In this document: positions 8,437 through 17,702 of the stretch, piece after piece | Layout: the number at the start of each line of letters is the position of its first letter | How positions within the stretch are numbered: the stretch's first letter is position 1 | NCBI RefSeq assembly: GCF_000174435.1 | Contig: NZ_ACJN02000004.1 | Coordinates: 1-64,000, forward strand | Origin: Desulfonatronospira thiodismutans ASO3-1 | GTDB lineage: Bacteria; Desulfobacterota; Desulfovibrionia; Desulfovibrionales; Desulfonatronovibrionaceae | Direction: 5' to 3' | Length of the DNA stretch: 64,000 bases | Made by a program: the position numbers and the translations under genes | The notes under the pieces: generated by a model | The model's database searches: none | What the model saw: only the letters and a program-made list of their open reading frames with translations | Told to the model about the DNA's origin: nothing

Positions 8437-9738
8437 ATGAAAAAACAGGTCTATGTAGGCATGAGCGCGGATCTTGTGCACCCTGGACATTTGAATATCA
8501 TCAAAAAAGCATCTGAGCTGGGTGAGGTAATCATTGGCCTGCTCACTGACGAGGCCATTGCCGGCTACAAACGACTGCCGCATATGACTTTTGAGCAGCG
8601 CCGGGAAGTAGTGGAGAATATCAAGGGCGTAAGCCGCGTTGTCCCCCAGTACACCCTGGACTACGTGCCCAACCTGGAAAAACTCAGGCCGGACTTTGTG
8701 GTCCACGGCGATGACTGGCGCGAAGGGGTGCAGAAAGAAACCAGGCAGAGAGTCATAGACAAACTGGCCAGGTGGGGAGGACAGCTCATCGAGGTTCCCT
8801 ATACCCAGGGCATATCCTCCACACAGCTGCGCACCACCTTAAAGGAAATAGGCACCACCCCCCAGGTGCGCCTGCGCACCCTGCGCCGGCTCATCAATGC
8901 CAAGCCCATAGTCCGGGTAATGGAAGTACACAGCGGACTTACCGGTCTTATTGTGGAGCACGTACATTTAAACGGCGGCCGGGGCATCAGGGAATTCGAT
9001 GCCATGTGGGGCAGCAGCCTCACCGACTCCACCTCCAAGGGCAAGCCGGACATCGAGGCCGTGGACGTCACCTCCCGCATGGGTACCCTGAACGAGGTCC
9101 TGGAGGTGACCACCAAGCCCATCGTCTATGACGCAGACACCGGGGGCAAGCCGGAACACTTCGTCTTTACCGTCAAGACCCTGGAGCGCCTGGGGATCTC
9201 GGCAGCCATCATCGAGGACAAAAACGGCCTCAAGAAAAACTCCCTCTTCGGCACAGAAGTTGTCCAGACCCAGGAAGACATAGACGAGTTCTGTCACAAA
9301 ATCCAGATGGGCAGAAATGCCAGGGCCACTGACGACTTTATGGTCATTGCCCGCATCGAAAGCCTTATCCTGGACAAAGGCCAGGAGGATGCTCTGACCA
9401 GGGCCAGGGCCTACATGGATGCCGGAGTCGACGGCATCATGATCCACAGTCGCCGCAAAACTCCGGATGAAGTCTTTTCCTTCTGCCGGGAGTACAACAA
9501 AATGCCCAATAGAAAACCCCTGGTGGTGGTGCCCTCCAGCTTCAACACCGTAACCGAACAGGAACTTATGGACCATGGAGTGGACATGGTCATCTACGGC
9601 AATCAGCTCCTGCGCAGCGCCTATCCGGCCATGGTCCAGACCGCGAAATTGATTCTCGAAAACCAGCGCTCAGCAGAAGCAGACAACCAGATGATGCCCA
9701 TAAAAGAAATCCTGGAACTCATCCCCGGAGGAAAGTAG
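8437..9738 (+). CDS. Cytidylyltransferase-phosphoenolpyruvate mutase fusion
   Basis: 433 residues, ATG with GAGGAG 6 nt upstream, 10 bp after the preceding gene. Residues 1-135 are a TagD/PCYT2-type cytidylyltransferase with the HPGH nucleotide-binding motif (residues 15-18) and an ISSTQLR C-terminal motif. Residues ~155-420 are PEP mutase, carrying the diagnostic [10 protein letters not shown] motif (from residue ~260), which rearranges phosphoenolpyruvate to phosphonopyruvate and makes the C-P bond. PEP mutase is the committed step of nearly all natural phosphonates. The fused cytidylyltransferase suggests CMP-activation of the finished phosphonate for transfer to a glycan. The decarboxylase and alcohol dehydrogenase follow at 10563 and 11674. 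Confidence 0.93.
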   Translation: MKKQVYVGMSADLVHPGHLNIIKKASELGEVIIGLLTDEAIAGYKRLPHMTFEQRREVVENIKGVSRVVPQYTLDYVPNLEKLRPDFVVHGDDWREGVQKETRQRVIDKLARWGGQLIEVPYTQGISSTQLRTTLKEIGTTPQVRLRTLRRLINAKPIVRVMEVHSGLTGLIVEHVHLNGGRGIREFDAMWGSSLTDSTSKGKPDIEAVDVTSRMGTLNEVLEVTTKPIVYDADTGGKPEHFVFTVKTLERLGISAAIIEDKNGLKKNSLFGTEVVQTQEDIDEFCHKIQMGRNARATDDFMVIARIESLILDKGQEDALTRARAYMDAGVDGIMIHSRRKTPDEVFSFCREYNKMPNRKPLVVVPSSFNTVTEQELMDHGVDMVIYGNQLLRSAYPAMVQTAKLILENQRSAEADNQMMPIKEILELIPGGK

Positions 9739-9910
9739 GAGATCTGTTAATTGTTAATACGGATAGTTAATAGTTAATTGTTAATTGTTAATAGTTTCAG
9801 AAAAAGAATCGTGATTTCATGGAGATATATCCTTAATGCATCTGGACATTTGGAATTTAGAACAATGACTATCAATTCAATTAACCAATTAACAAATAAC
9901 AATTAACATC
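9739..9910. repeat. AT-rich TTAATTGTTAAT repeats
   Basis: Tandem and mirrored TTAATTGTTAAT-type words flank the four-helix-bundle gene on this side, and reverse-complement AACAATTAAC words occur just before its start. They are repeated at 10337-10562. No coding capacity. Confidence 0.75.
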
Positions 9911-10330
9911 ATGAAAATCCAAACCTTTGAAGATTTAAACGCATGGAAAGCCTGTCGAGCCTTGCGCATCTTTGTATCAAAGCAGGTTAAACCATCATTG
10001 CCAAGATATGAACTCTATCGCTTAGGTGACCAACTCTCAAGGTCCTCCAGGTCAACTACAGCAAATATAGCCGAAGGCTATGGCCGTTTCCACTACATGG
10101 ACAACGCCAAATACTGCAGTAATTCCCGTGGATCTTGTTGGGAAACCTTGGACCATCTCATAACGGCCCATGATGAAGGATTTATCTCTGATGATATTCT
10201 ACATCAGGGTCGTGAACTTGTCTACACTGCCGTAAAACTCATTAACGGCTATATGAATTATCTCCAGAAAGCCGGAAAATCAAATGCATCTACAACAAAA
10301 GAAGACTTTGCCCAGTATCATGGGAGTTAA
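9911..10330 (+). CDS. Four-helix-bundle (S23/IVS-type) protein
   Basis: 139 residues. It starts with the family pattern FEDLNAWKACRALRIFV and contains SRSTTANIAEGYGRF, typical of the 'four helix bundle protein' family related to the 23S rRNA intervening-sequence protein. Usual length is 115-135 residues. It interrupts the phosphonate genes and sits between two tracts of TTAATTGTTAAT repeats, so it looks inserted. A distant paralogue at 25786-26163 is likewise surrounded by low-complexity repeats. The fold resembles Avd of diversity-generating retroelements, but no reverse transcriptase is present. Cellular function unknown. Confidence 0.8.
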   Translation: MKIQTFEDLNAWKACRALRIFVSKQVKPSLPRYELYRLGDQLSRSSRSTTANIAEGYGRFHYMDNAKYCSNSRGSCWETLDHLITAHDEGFISDDILHQGRELVYTAVKLINGYMNYLQKAGKSNASTTKEDFAQYHGS

Positions 10331-10562
10331 AAAGTTATCAGTTAATTGTTAATAGTTAAAGAAAAAAGACTTGTGATTTCAAGCGGTTATCTCTCAAATA
10401 AAATTTGACAGCTGGGTATTTAAAAAAATAACAATTCCAGCGTGTTAAGATAGAACTTTTGACTGTCCAGCCAGTATAATGACGCATCTCACATAAAACC
10501 AATTAACAATTAACAAATAACAAATAACAAATAACAAATAACAATTAACAATAAACAAAAAA
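10331..10562. repeat. AT-rich AACAAATAAC repeats
   Basis: Repeated AACAAATAAC/AACAATTAAC words at 10499-10555 abut the next start codon, with TTAATTGTTAATAG near 10340. These match the tract at 9760-9900 and leave no Shine-Dalgarno site before the ATG at 10563. Confidence 0.75.
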
Positions 10563-11681
10563 ATGATAAATCCAGAAGCATTCTACAAAGCCATTCAGGA
10601 ACGCGGCATCGGCCTCTTCACCGGGGTCCCGGATTCCCTGCTCAAGCACCTCTGCGCATTTGTGGACCATCACTGCAGCACCGGCAACCACATACTCACC
10701 GCCAACGAAGGCAACGCCGTAGCCCTGGCCGCCGGTTACTACATGTCCACCGGCAAAATGGCAGCAGTATACATGCAGAATTCCGGGCTGGGCAATTGCG
10801 TCAATCCCCTGACCTCTCTTACCGACCCCCAGGTCTATTCCATCCCTATGCTCCTGATCATCGGCTGGCGCGGGGAGCCTGGAGTAAAGGACGAGCCCCA
10901 GCACGTCAAAATGGGCCGTATCACCCCGGCCCAGCTTGACCTCCTGGAGATACCTTACCGCGTACTGGATGCAGCCACCGATCCGGAGCCGGTGCTGGAC
11001 GATTTATTCTCTGTCCTTGAAAGCACCAGCGCCCCGGCAGCCCTCCTGGTCCGGAAAAACACCTTCCAGGCCTGCACCAAGGCGGCAAAAAATGCCCCCA
11101 CCCAGGGCCTCAAACGCGAACAGGCCCTGCGAGCACTCCTGGGCCTGGCCGGAGACAGCCTGGTCATTTCCACCACCGGCAAGACCTCCAGGGAAGTGTT
11201 TGAAATAAGGACCAGCCTGGGACACCCCCAGCAGGACTTTCTCACTGTTGGCTCCATGGGGCATGCCTCATCCATTGCCCTGGGCACGGCTTTGGGCAAT
11301 CCCGGCAAAAAGGTCATCTGCCTTGACGGTGACGGGGCCATGCTCATGCACATGGGGACCATGGCCATCACAGGCAGTCAAAAACCCCAGGGGCTGATCC
11401 ACGTCATCCTGAACAATCAGGCCCATGAGTCCGTGGGCGGTCAGCCCACTGTTGCCGGCAACATGGATCTGCGCTCCATTGCCCTGGGCTGCGGATACAG
11501 CTTTTTTCACCAGGCCCGGGACGAAGCAGGCATCAGGCAGGCCTGGGAAAACCTGCTTGATAAACAGGGACCAGCCCTGCTGGAGATAAAAATCCAGCCC
11601 GGATCCAGGGCGGACCTTGGCCGTCCCACCTCCACGCCCATACAAAACAAACAGGCCTTCATGGAAAAAGCCCATGCCTGA
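10563..11681 (+). CDS. Phosphonopyruvate decarboxylase
   Basis: 372 residues. Thiamine-diphosphate enzyme that converts phosphonopyruvate to phosphonoacetaldehyde, pulling the unfavourable PEP mutase equilibrium forward. Visible: an N-terminal FTGVPDSLLKHLC motif and the TANEGNAVALAAGYY segment with the catalytic Glu. The TPP/Mg motif GDGAMLMHMG begins at residue ~256 and continues to an NN pair about 28 residues on. Length matches the family (~370-380). The start lies directly after AACAAATAAC repeats, without a clear ribosome site. Its stop overlaps the next gene by 8 nt. Confidence 0.93.
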   Translation: MINPEAFYKAIQERGIGLFTGVPDSLLKHLCAFVDHHCSTGNHILTANEGNAVALAAGYYMSTGKMAAVYMQNSGLGNCVNPLTSLTDPQVYSIPMLLIIGWRGEPGVKDEPQHVKMGRITPAQLDLLEIPYRVLDAATDPEPVLDDLFSVLESTSAPAALLVRKNTFQACTKAAKNAPTQGLKREQALRALLGLAGDSLVISTTGKTSREVFEIRTSLGHPQQDFLTVGSMGHASSIALGTALGNPGKKVICLDGDGAMLMHMGTMAITGSQKPQGLIHVILNNQAHESVGGQPTVAGNMDLRSIALGCGYSFFHQARDEAGIRQAWENLLDKQGPALLEIKIQPGSRADLGRPTSTPIQNKQAFMEKAHA

Positions 11682-12756
11682 CACCTGGACCCACTACCAC
11701 CCGGTGCGCATTATATCCGGGCCTGGCTGCATCCAGAAAGTTGCCTCCCATTTAAAGGGCAATCCCTGGCTTCTGCTCACCTCCCCGGGGTTTACCCGCC
11801 GGGGAACAACCGACAGGTTAAAAGCCCTGGTTTCCCCCCATACCCTGCAGGTGCATGACCAGGTAGAGCCCAACCCGGACCTGGACCACCTGGACCAGTT
11901 GACCAGGCACTACCGCCAAAACATGCCCCGGGGCATCCTGGCCCTGGGCGGGGGAAGCGTCCTGGACACCGCCAAGGTTCTCTCCCTGACCCTGCCCTGC
12001 AGCCTGGACAACCCTCTGCATGCTGTCCTGCGCCAGGGGGAGGAATACTCCTGGAACACCAGCCTGGAGGTAATAGCCCTGCCGGCTACCGCCGGAACCG
12101 GTGCCGAGGTCACCCCTTTTGCCACGGTCTGGGACAGGTTAAACAACAAAAAACACTCCATTTCCAGTGAGCTGGCCTACCCGGAGCTGGCCCTGCTGGA
12201 TCCGGAGCTGACCCTTAGCCTGCCTCATAAGCAGACCCTTTATCCAGGCCTGGACGCCGTGTCCCACGCCCTGGAGTCCCTGTGGAACAAAAACGCCACT
12301 GCCATAAGCACTGCCTATGCCTGGCAGGCCCTGTCTCTGGCCCTGGAAAACCTGCCAGACGTCCTGGATGACCCGGGCAATCTAGCGTCCCGGCAAAACA
12401 TGCAGCATGCAAGCCTTCTGGCCGGTCTGGCCATCAGCCGGACCAAAACCGCCATAGCCCATTCCATCTCCTACCCCCTCACCAGCTATTACCAGGTCCC
12501 CCACGGCCTGGCCTGCAGCTTCACCCTGCCCAGGCTCCTGGACAGGCACCTGGAATCCCTGGCTGACACCCCCTGGAAAAAAGAGCTCCTGCAAGACCTC
12601 CAGGCATTTCTGTCCGGCCTGGACCTGGACAGCCATATTGAAAAATACGCCACCCAGGAACAGATCCTCTCCCTTCAGGACCACATGCTCTCCAAAGACA
12701 GAGCCGACAACTACATCTTCCACCCCACCCCCCTGGAACAAATTATCCGGCCTTAG
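11674..12756 (+). CDS. Iron-containing alcohol dehydrogenase, probable phosphonoacetaldehyde reductase
   Basis: 360 residues from the ATG at 11674, which overlaps the end of the decarboxylase gene; the longer frame from 11617 lies inside that gene. Type III Fe-dependent dehydrogenase: the GGGSVLDTAK dinucleotide loop is at residue ~92. Metal ligands are provided by LDAVSHALES and by SYYQVPHGLACS. Operon position after PEP mutase and phosphonopyruvate decarboxylase makes it the likely PhpC-type enzyme reducing phosphonoacetaldehyde to 2-hydroxyethylphosphonate. Substrate is inferred from context, not from sequence. No aminotransferase of the AEP branch is adjacent, although two DegT proteins lie 14 kb downstream. 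Confidence 0.85.
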   Translation: MPDTWTHYHPVRIISGPGCIQKVASHLKGNPWLLLTSPGFTRRGTTDRLKALVSPHTLQVHDQVEPNPDLDHLDQLTRHYRQNMPRGILALGGGSVLDTAKVLSLTLPCSLDNPLHAVLRQGEEYSWNTSLEVIALPATAGTGAEVTPFATVWDRLNNKKHSISSELAYPELALLDPELTLSLPHKQTLYPGLDAVSHALESLWNKNATAISTAYAWQALSLALENLPDVLDDPGNLASRQNMQHASLLAGLAISRTKTAIAHSISYPLTSYYQVPHGLACSFTLPRLLDRHLESLADTPWKKELLQDLQAFLSGLDLDSHIEKYATQEQILSLQDHMLSKDRADNYIFHPTPLEQIIRP

Positions 12757-12930
12757 ACGCATCCTCCCCCTAATTGTGCCCTCAAAAGCTTCATGCCCCA
12801 TACCCTATGCTCTATGCCCTATGCCCCATGCCTTAAATCCCCCCAAATCCCTTAATCCCTCAATTCCCCAATCCCTGAATCCCCCAATCCCCCAATTCTT
12901 AAATCCAAGCCCCATGCCCCATGCCTTCTT
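12757..12930. other. Low-complexity C-rich tract
   Basis: Repeats of CCCTATGCCCCATGCC and AATCCCCCAATCCC. No gene seen. Confidence 0.6.
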
Positions 12931-12937
12931 CCCCTCC

Positions 12938-12968
12938 TTGACAAAAACATATTATTACGGCTTAATAT
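12938..12968 (+). promoter_or_regulatory. Predicted vegetative promoter
   Basis: TTGACA at 12938-12943, TAATAT at 12963-12968, 19-bp spacing, same as at 1443-1473, with which the flanking bases are also shared. Confidence 0.6.
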
Positions 12969-13011
12969 CCTGAACAGCCAGCCTGAATTGTAACCCAGAA
13001 GGAGATCGGGC

Positions 13012-13413
13012 ATGACTCAGCCGGCATCGGTTATAGACCTGTACGACAGTCTCCTGGCAGCGGAAGACGAACGGGCCAGGGCACGGATTATTGCCGGGGC
13101 CTTCGAACGCCTGGAAGACCGTTACCCGGAGCTAAAGGACCTGGCCACCGCCAGCGGCGTGCGCGAGTCCGAACTGCGCCTGCAGAAAGAAATCGAGCAG
13201 TTACGCCTGCGCATAGAAGAAGTCCGCTCAGATCTTACCAGAGAGATTGAGCAGGTACGTGCAGACCTGTCAAAGGATATCGAGAGGCTGCGTGCAGAAA
13301 CCAGCAAAGAAATCGCCGCCGGCAACCAGAAAATCCTCCGCTGGACCACCGGTCTTCTATTTGCCCAGCTTGTGGCCATCATAGCCGTGATCTTCGGGGT
13401 GGCACTAATGTAA
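13012..13413 (+). CDS. Membrane-anchored coiled-coil protein, short paralogue
   Basis: 133 residues. The N-terminal ~83 residues and the C-terminal membrane segment are essentially identical to the product of 1516-2004. It lacks 29 residues of coiled-coil repeat in the middle, so the difference is a clean repeat contraction. Same promoter, same AGAAGGAGAT ribosome site. It separates the phosphonate genes from the second sigma-54 gene. Function unknown. Confidence 0.75.
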   Translation: MTQPASVIDLYDSLLAAEDERARARIIAGAFERLEDRYPELKDLATASGVRESELRLQKEIEQLRLRIEEVRSDLTREIEQVRADLSKDIERLRAETSKEIAAGNQKILRWTTGLLFAQLVAIIAVIFGVALM

Positions 13414-13797
13414 AAAACCAACCCCAACCGTGAGCGTGCCTTGCCCGCCAGTGTGCAACGAAGTTGCCCGTGCCAAAAAAATCTTCTCAGGCACGGGAAG
13501 CCTCCAGCTTCACACGGGTGCTTTGCACACACGGTTTTGAAGAATTAGACCAAACAGCCTGCCAGACAAGACACCCTCCAGGACAAGCACCAGTCTTCAA
13601 CCGTGAGCGTGCCTTGCCCGCCAGTGTGCAACGAAGTTGCCCGTGCCAAAAAATTCTTCCCCTCTTCCCCTCTTCTACTCCCCAAGCCCCAAGCCCTATG
13701 CCCTATGCCCTCTTCCCCCATGCCTTGAATCCCCCAATTCCCCAATTCCCCAATCCATAAATCCCCAAATCCCTAAATCCCCCAATCCCTAAATCAA
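13414..13797. repeat. Repeated palindromic text and low-complexity tract
   Basis: An ~50-bp sequence beginning AACCGTGAGCGTGCC and containing GTGCAACGAAGTTGCC is present twice (13426-13480 and 13598-13650). It shares words with 2141-2340. From ~13660 the sequence is C-rich low complexity. No gene seen. Confidence 0.65.
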
Positions 13798-13801
13798 CAA
13801 C

Positions 13802-13819
13802 CCGGCACACCCCTTGCAA
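13802..13819 (+). promoter_or_regulatory. Sigma-54 promoter
   Basis: CCGGCACACCCCTTGCAA: GG at 13804-13805 and GC at 13816-13817, 10 bp apart. Identical over 18 bases to the promoter at 5740-5757, and ~85 bp before the ATG at 13902. Confidence 0.8.
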
Positions 13820-13901
13820 AACCCCACCAAAAACACTAAATAAAGCAATATTTTCACCCCAGAAGTCAAAAAACTGACAAAAAACCCAACAAGGCAGCAC
13901 C

Positions 13902-16900
13902 ATGAGCACAAATCATACACCTGCAACCACCTGGCAAAATCACCTGGCCCGGTTGCCCTACGCCCGGGATCTCATGCCCACATGGCAATACACCTTTGTT
14001 GACCCGGATTACGAACAGGCCCTGAACCTCTACCTCTCCTCCAGGGATGAGACCCTGCCCCTGGATCAGCGTTATGAAATGCTCCTGCAAAGTAAAGACC
14101 TCCTGTACAGCCTGCAGCAGGACAAGAAATATGATATCAGTGACTCCATGCTCCTGGTCCGCGTATTGACAGACCTGGGAGAGCGCAGCCAGGCAGCGCT
14201 CAGTGCCAAAAAAATCCTGGAACGCCTGAGGCAGGAAGCAAGCATTCAGCTACAGGAACCCTTTCTCCCCCCCCTGGATTCCCTGGAACAGCTCTCCATG
14301 CACCAAGCCCCCGGAACATGGCTGCAATCCGCGGTTGCCGAGGCCCTGGCCAGACTCGAGCACCCCACAGGCTATCACCAGGACATCCATAGTGACTCTT
14401 TGCAGGACCAGGTAAACAACCTCCAGAGTTACACCCTGGAGATGCAGCGCCGCATCGCTCTCAGTGCCCAGCGGGCCGGTCACGACATGAGCATTGCCCC
14501 GGACAGCCCGCTTGTATCAGAGGGCCACCTGAACCACAGTATCTGGAAAAAGCTGTCGGGAAATCAGTCCTTAGTATCATCCCCAACCAATTTTATTTCT
14601 TTGCTGGATTACCAGGGTAAGACCGGTCAATCCCTGGCTTATGATACGCGTATGCTTGCAAGATCCCGGGAGTTCAAAGAAAAAGGCCGCTTGAAAGAAG
14701 CCAGCAAACAGTGCTTTAAAGTTATAAAAAACGATCCTACCAATAAAGAAGCACACAATGAATTTGCAGTAATCTCCAGTAAAATGGGTGATCATGAGAA
14801 TGCTTACAAGTTTGCAGGCTTTGCAGCGGCAGACAGCTCCAATCCCAAATATTTCAGGACATTGGCAGCAGCTGCAAGAAAGCTTGGTCAAAAAGATGAA
14901 GAAAAAATGAACTTCATGAAGGCAGAAACTTTAGAGCAGTTCAAGGCAGCAGCTCAAGAAGAAGTCAACAAGGCAAAGCAGATAAAAAACCCCGATCACG
15001 GCATGGACTTGACGCAGATCATATCTCAATGTGAAAGAGGGATGCAAAAACCTGGTTGGGATGTCCTGGCATTTTACACTCTTTCACACGCACTTATGGC
15101 CAGTGGTCAAACCAAAAAAGATGACAGACTGCAACCCCTGGATACTGCTCTGAAAAACAAAGAGTGGCTGCATAAACGCCCACTATATCATTACTGGTTT
15201 GACCGGGTTGAATTTGTGAACAATCAAGATAAGCCTGAAATCAGCATAGTAATGATCAGCTACAGGCCTCATGAACATACACCTGTATGTCTGCAGAAAC
15301 TAAGAGAGCAGACCGGTGATCGGGCAGAAATAATTTTTGTCAACAACGGTTGTCCTGATAAGGACTTCCAAAATGTGCATCCATATATAAACACCTATGT
15401 CAGGCTGAAAGGGAATGCAGGCGCATCTCTTCCGCGCAACATGGGAGCTGTCTTTGCAGATGCCCCGATCCTGCTATTTATTGAGGATGACGGCATTGCC
15501 CACGAAGATCTGGTCAAATCACATCTTGAGATCTACAATAACTACAAAGCTGTAACTGTCCGTGGGACTTATCAGACAATCCAGGGACCTACTCCAGGCT
15601 ATTATTATCTGGGAGACAAGGTTATGCCGTCCATGAGCAACCTGGAAGGAAACTCGTCACTTTTAACAGACCCTTTTTTTAAGATAGATGGCTGGAGTGA
15701 CTACATGTTTTATGGCTCTGAAGGACGGGAACTAGGCCTTAGGTTGTTAAAAGCAGGTTACAGCTATGATCTGCACCTGTACACACCAAAAGCGATACTT
15801 TACCATGACTGGCAAAGAGAAAATGAGCATATGAGCACCAGGAAAATGAAATTTTTTGCTTCCTGGTCATTACTGCACGCCATGCATCCTGATGAGTTTT
15901 CCAACTTTCAGGATAACTGGACCAGGATCATGCTGGGCATGATCAAAGTAAAGCCTGTATCTGTATGTAAAACTTCAGCATTCGATAACAAACCAGACAT
16001 TGAAAAGGTTCTTGAACAAACAGTCAAGTCCATGCAGAAAAAAAACTGGGCTGAGGCAGCACAACACTTGTTAAGCCTGGATAACAATGAAAATTCAAAT
16101 GTCAATCCTGAAGAAAATTACAGTGCAAAAAATCCAGAGTATTTGCAACAGGGTCAAAAAGCATGGAAACAAACCCAAAACAAAAATCAAGAAAAAATAA
16201 TTAGCTCACAAGAAAATGGACAATTCGATCACATTGAGGTCAAACAGACTGACTTCAATAATCCTTTAATTACAAAAAAAACATACAACAATATAATTTA
16301 TAACAACGGTGAAATCGATTTCAATGCGTTGAATATTAATCACAACATTGCATTAAAACAATTACAGAAAAAATCTAGCATTAAAGTAGCCTTCTTGTTA
16401 CAGATGGAGTCTATGTGGAAATGTGACGGTATATATAAGTTGATGGAGAAAGATAGTTATTTTGAGTCATTTATTTTTGTGTGCCCTTATTTCAATTCAT
16501 CTAAAAGAACCCAAAAAGAAAGATTTTACGACATTATAAATAATATGAACAAAACATATGAGGCGCTTAAAAAGAAAAACTTTGCTGTAATTAATTCATT
16601 TAATACCAAGGAAAACAAGTGGATAGATCTTAAAAAAGATATAGATCCAGATATCATTTTTTTTAACAGACCTTGGGAATCCACAAATAAAGAATATACT
16701 ATACACAACTTTACAGATAAACTGACTTGCTATGTACCGTACAATTTTGTTTCTATAGATAATGAAGAGCAGTATGATCAAGCAACACACAATCTGACAT
16801 GGAGATTTTTTCTTGAAACTCAAGCCCACCAAGAAATAATCAAAAACAACTCAAAGGCCAATGGAGCAAATACAATTGTATCTGGTTATCCTCCTCTGGA

Positions 16901-17531
16901 TGTTTTTTTTGATAAATCTTATTCTCCTTCAAATCCGTGGAAAATGAGAAAAGATAACGTCAAAAAAATTATTTTTGCTTTGCACCTGACAACTGATCCT
17001 GAATATTTCTTCGAGATTTCTGACTATATTTTTAAGCTTGCAAGAAAATACAATAATGATATTCAAATTGCATTCAAGCCACATCCAATATTAAAAATAA
17101 GATTGATCAAAAATGCACCAAATGAAGAAAATAAGATTTTAAAATATTTCAAAAAATTCGAGAGCTTTACTAATACTCAAGTTTTAGAAGGAGAATATAA
17201 AGATTTATTTCTAACATCAGACGGTTTAATACATAACTGTGGCTCTTTTATTACTGAGTATGCTTGTACAGGAAAACCTGCACTATATCTAAAAAAAGAC
17301 TCGTATATCCTAAAGCACAAATTAAATGAAGTTACTGAAAAGATTATGCAAACATGCTTTCTTGCAAATAACCATTATGAAATTGATAACTTTATCAATA
17401 ATGTTATCATAAATTGCAATGACAACCTTGAGCAGAAAAGATTGGAAGTAATAAACAAGTATCTTATCCCACCAAACAACAGAACAGCTTCAGAGAATAT
17501 TTACTGGCATTTAAAAAATTCGTTATCTTAA
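13902..17531 (+). CDS. GT2 glycosyltransferase / TagB-TagF-like phosphotransferase fusion
   Basis: 1209 residues; AAGG 7 nt before the ATG. Residues 1-150 are homologous to the N-terminus of the 5844 protein. TPR-like helices lie around 245-340. Residues ~446-640 are a GT2 (GT-A) glycosyltransferase (EISIVMISYRP, then FIEDDG as the metal-binding acidic motif). Residues ~826-1209 resemble CDP-glycerol glycerophosphotransferases of the TagB/TagF type, with FKPHP near 1058 and NCGSFITEYACTGKP near 1112. TagF-type enzymes transfer a phospho-alcohol from a CDP-activated donor. Next to a cytidylyltransferase-PEP mutase fusion, this domain is the natural candidate to transfer CMP-activated hydroxyethylphosphonate onto a glycan. 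That step is inference. The 3' two thirds are clearly more AT-rich than the 5' part. Confidence 0.78.
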   Translation: MSTNHTPATTWQNHLARLPYARDLMPTWQYTFVDPDYEQALNLYLSSRDETLPLDQRYEMLLQSKDLLYSLQQDKKYDISDSMLLVRVLTDLGERSQAALSAKKILERLRQEASIQLQEPFLPPLDSLEQLSMHQAPGTWLQSAVAEALARLEHPTGYHQDIHSDSLQDQVNNLQSYTLEMQRRIALSAQRAGHDMSIAPDSPLVSEGHLNHSIWKKLSGNQSLVSSPTNFISLLDYQGKTGQSLAYDTRMLARSREFKEKGRLKEASKQCFKVIKNDPTNKEAHNEFAVISSKMGDHENAYKFAGFAAADSSNPKYFRTLAAAARKLGQKDEEKMNFMKAETLEQFKAAAQEEVNKAKQIKNPDHGMDLTQIISQCERGMQKPGWDVLAFYTLSHALMASGQTKKDDRLQPLDTALKNKEWLHKRPLYHYWFDRVEFVNNQDKPEISIVMISYRPHEHTPVCLQKLREQTGDRAEIIFVNNGCPDKDFQNVHPYINTYVRLKGNAGASLPRNMGAVFADAPILLFIEDDGIAHEDLVKSHLEIYNNYKAVTVRGTYQTIQGPTPGYYYLGDKVMPSMSNLEGNSSLLTDPFFKIDGWSDYMFYGSEGRELGLRLLKAGYSYDLHLYTPKAILYHDWQRENEHMSTRKMKFFASWSLLHAMHPDEFSNFQDNWTRIMLGMIKVKPVSVCKTSAFDNKPDIEKVLEQTVKSMQKKNWAEAAQHLLSLDNNENSNVNPEENYSAKNPEYLQQGQKAWKQTQNKNQEKIISSQENGQFDHIEVKQTDFNNPLITKKTYNNIIYNNGEIDFNALNINHNIALKQLQKKSSIKVAFLLQMESMWKCDGIYKLMEKDSYFESFIFVCPYFNSSKRTQKERFYDIINNMNKTYEALKKKNFAVINSFNTKENKWIDLKKDIDPDIIFFNRPWESTNKEYTIHNFTDKLTCYVPYNFVSIDNEEQYDQATHNLTWRFFLETQAHQEIIKNNSKANGANTIVSGYPPLDVFFDKSYSPSNPWKMRKDNVKKIIFALHLTTDPEYFFEISDYIFKLARKYNNDIQIAFKPHPILKIRLIKNAPNEENKILKYFKKFESFTNTQVLEGEYKDLFLTSDGLIHNCGSFITEYACTGKPALYLKKDSYILKHKLNEVTEKIMQTCFLANNHYEIDNFINNVIINCNDNLEQKRLEVINKYLIPPNNRTASENIYWHLKNSLS

Positions 17532-17612
17532 TTAGATGCACCTGCAAAATGTCAGATATTAACTAATAGTGATAAATATGGACCATCTAACTCTCTGATT
17601 TTACTGATTACT

Positions 17613-17641
17613 GCGACTGGAATTTTGACTTTTTCAGTCGC
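17613..17641. other. Intergenic hairpin
   Basis: GCGACTG at 17613-17619 pairs with CAGTCGC at 17635-17641 around a 15-nt loop, 62 bp before the next start. No T-run follows it, so it is not a clear terminator. It could be a leader structure. Confidence 0.35.
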
Positions 17642-17702
17642 ACCCTGGTATTCCTATTGGGACACATTGAGCAATCAAGATATATTTTTCCGGAGTCATC
17701 AC

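Noticed and set aside
9911-10330. Avd-like four-helix protein as part of a diversity-generating retroelement
   Set aside because: No reverse transcriptase gene, no template/variable repeat pair. It fits the S23/IVS-type family.
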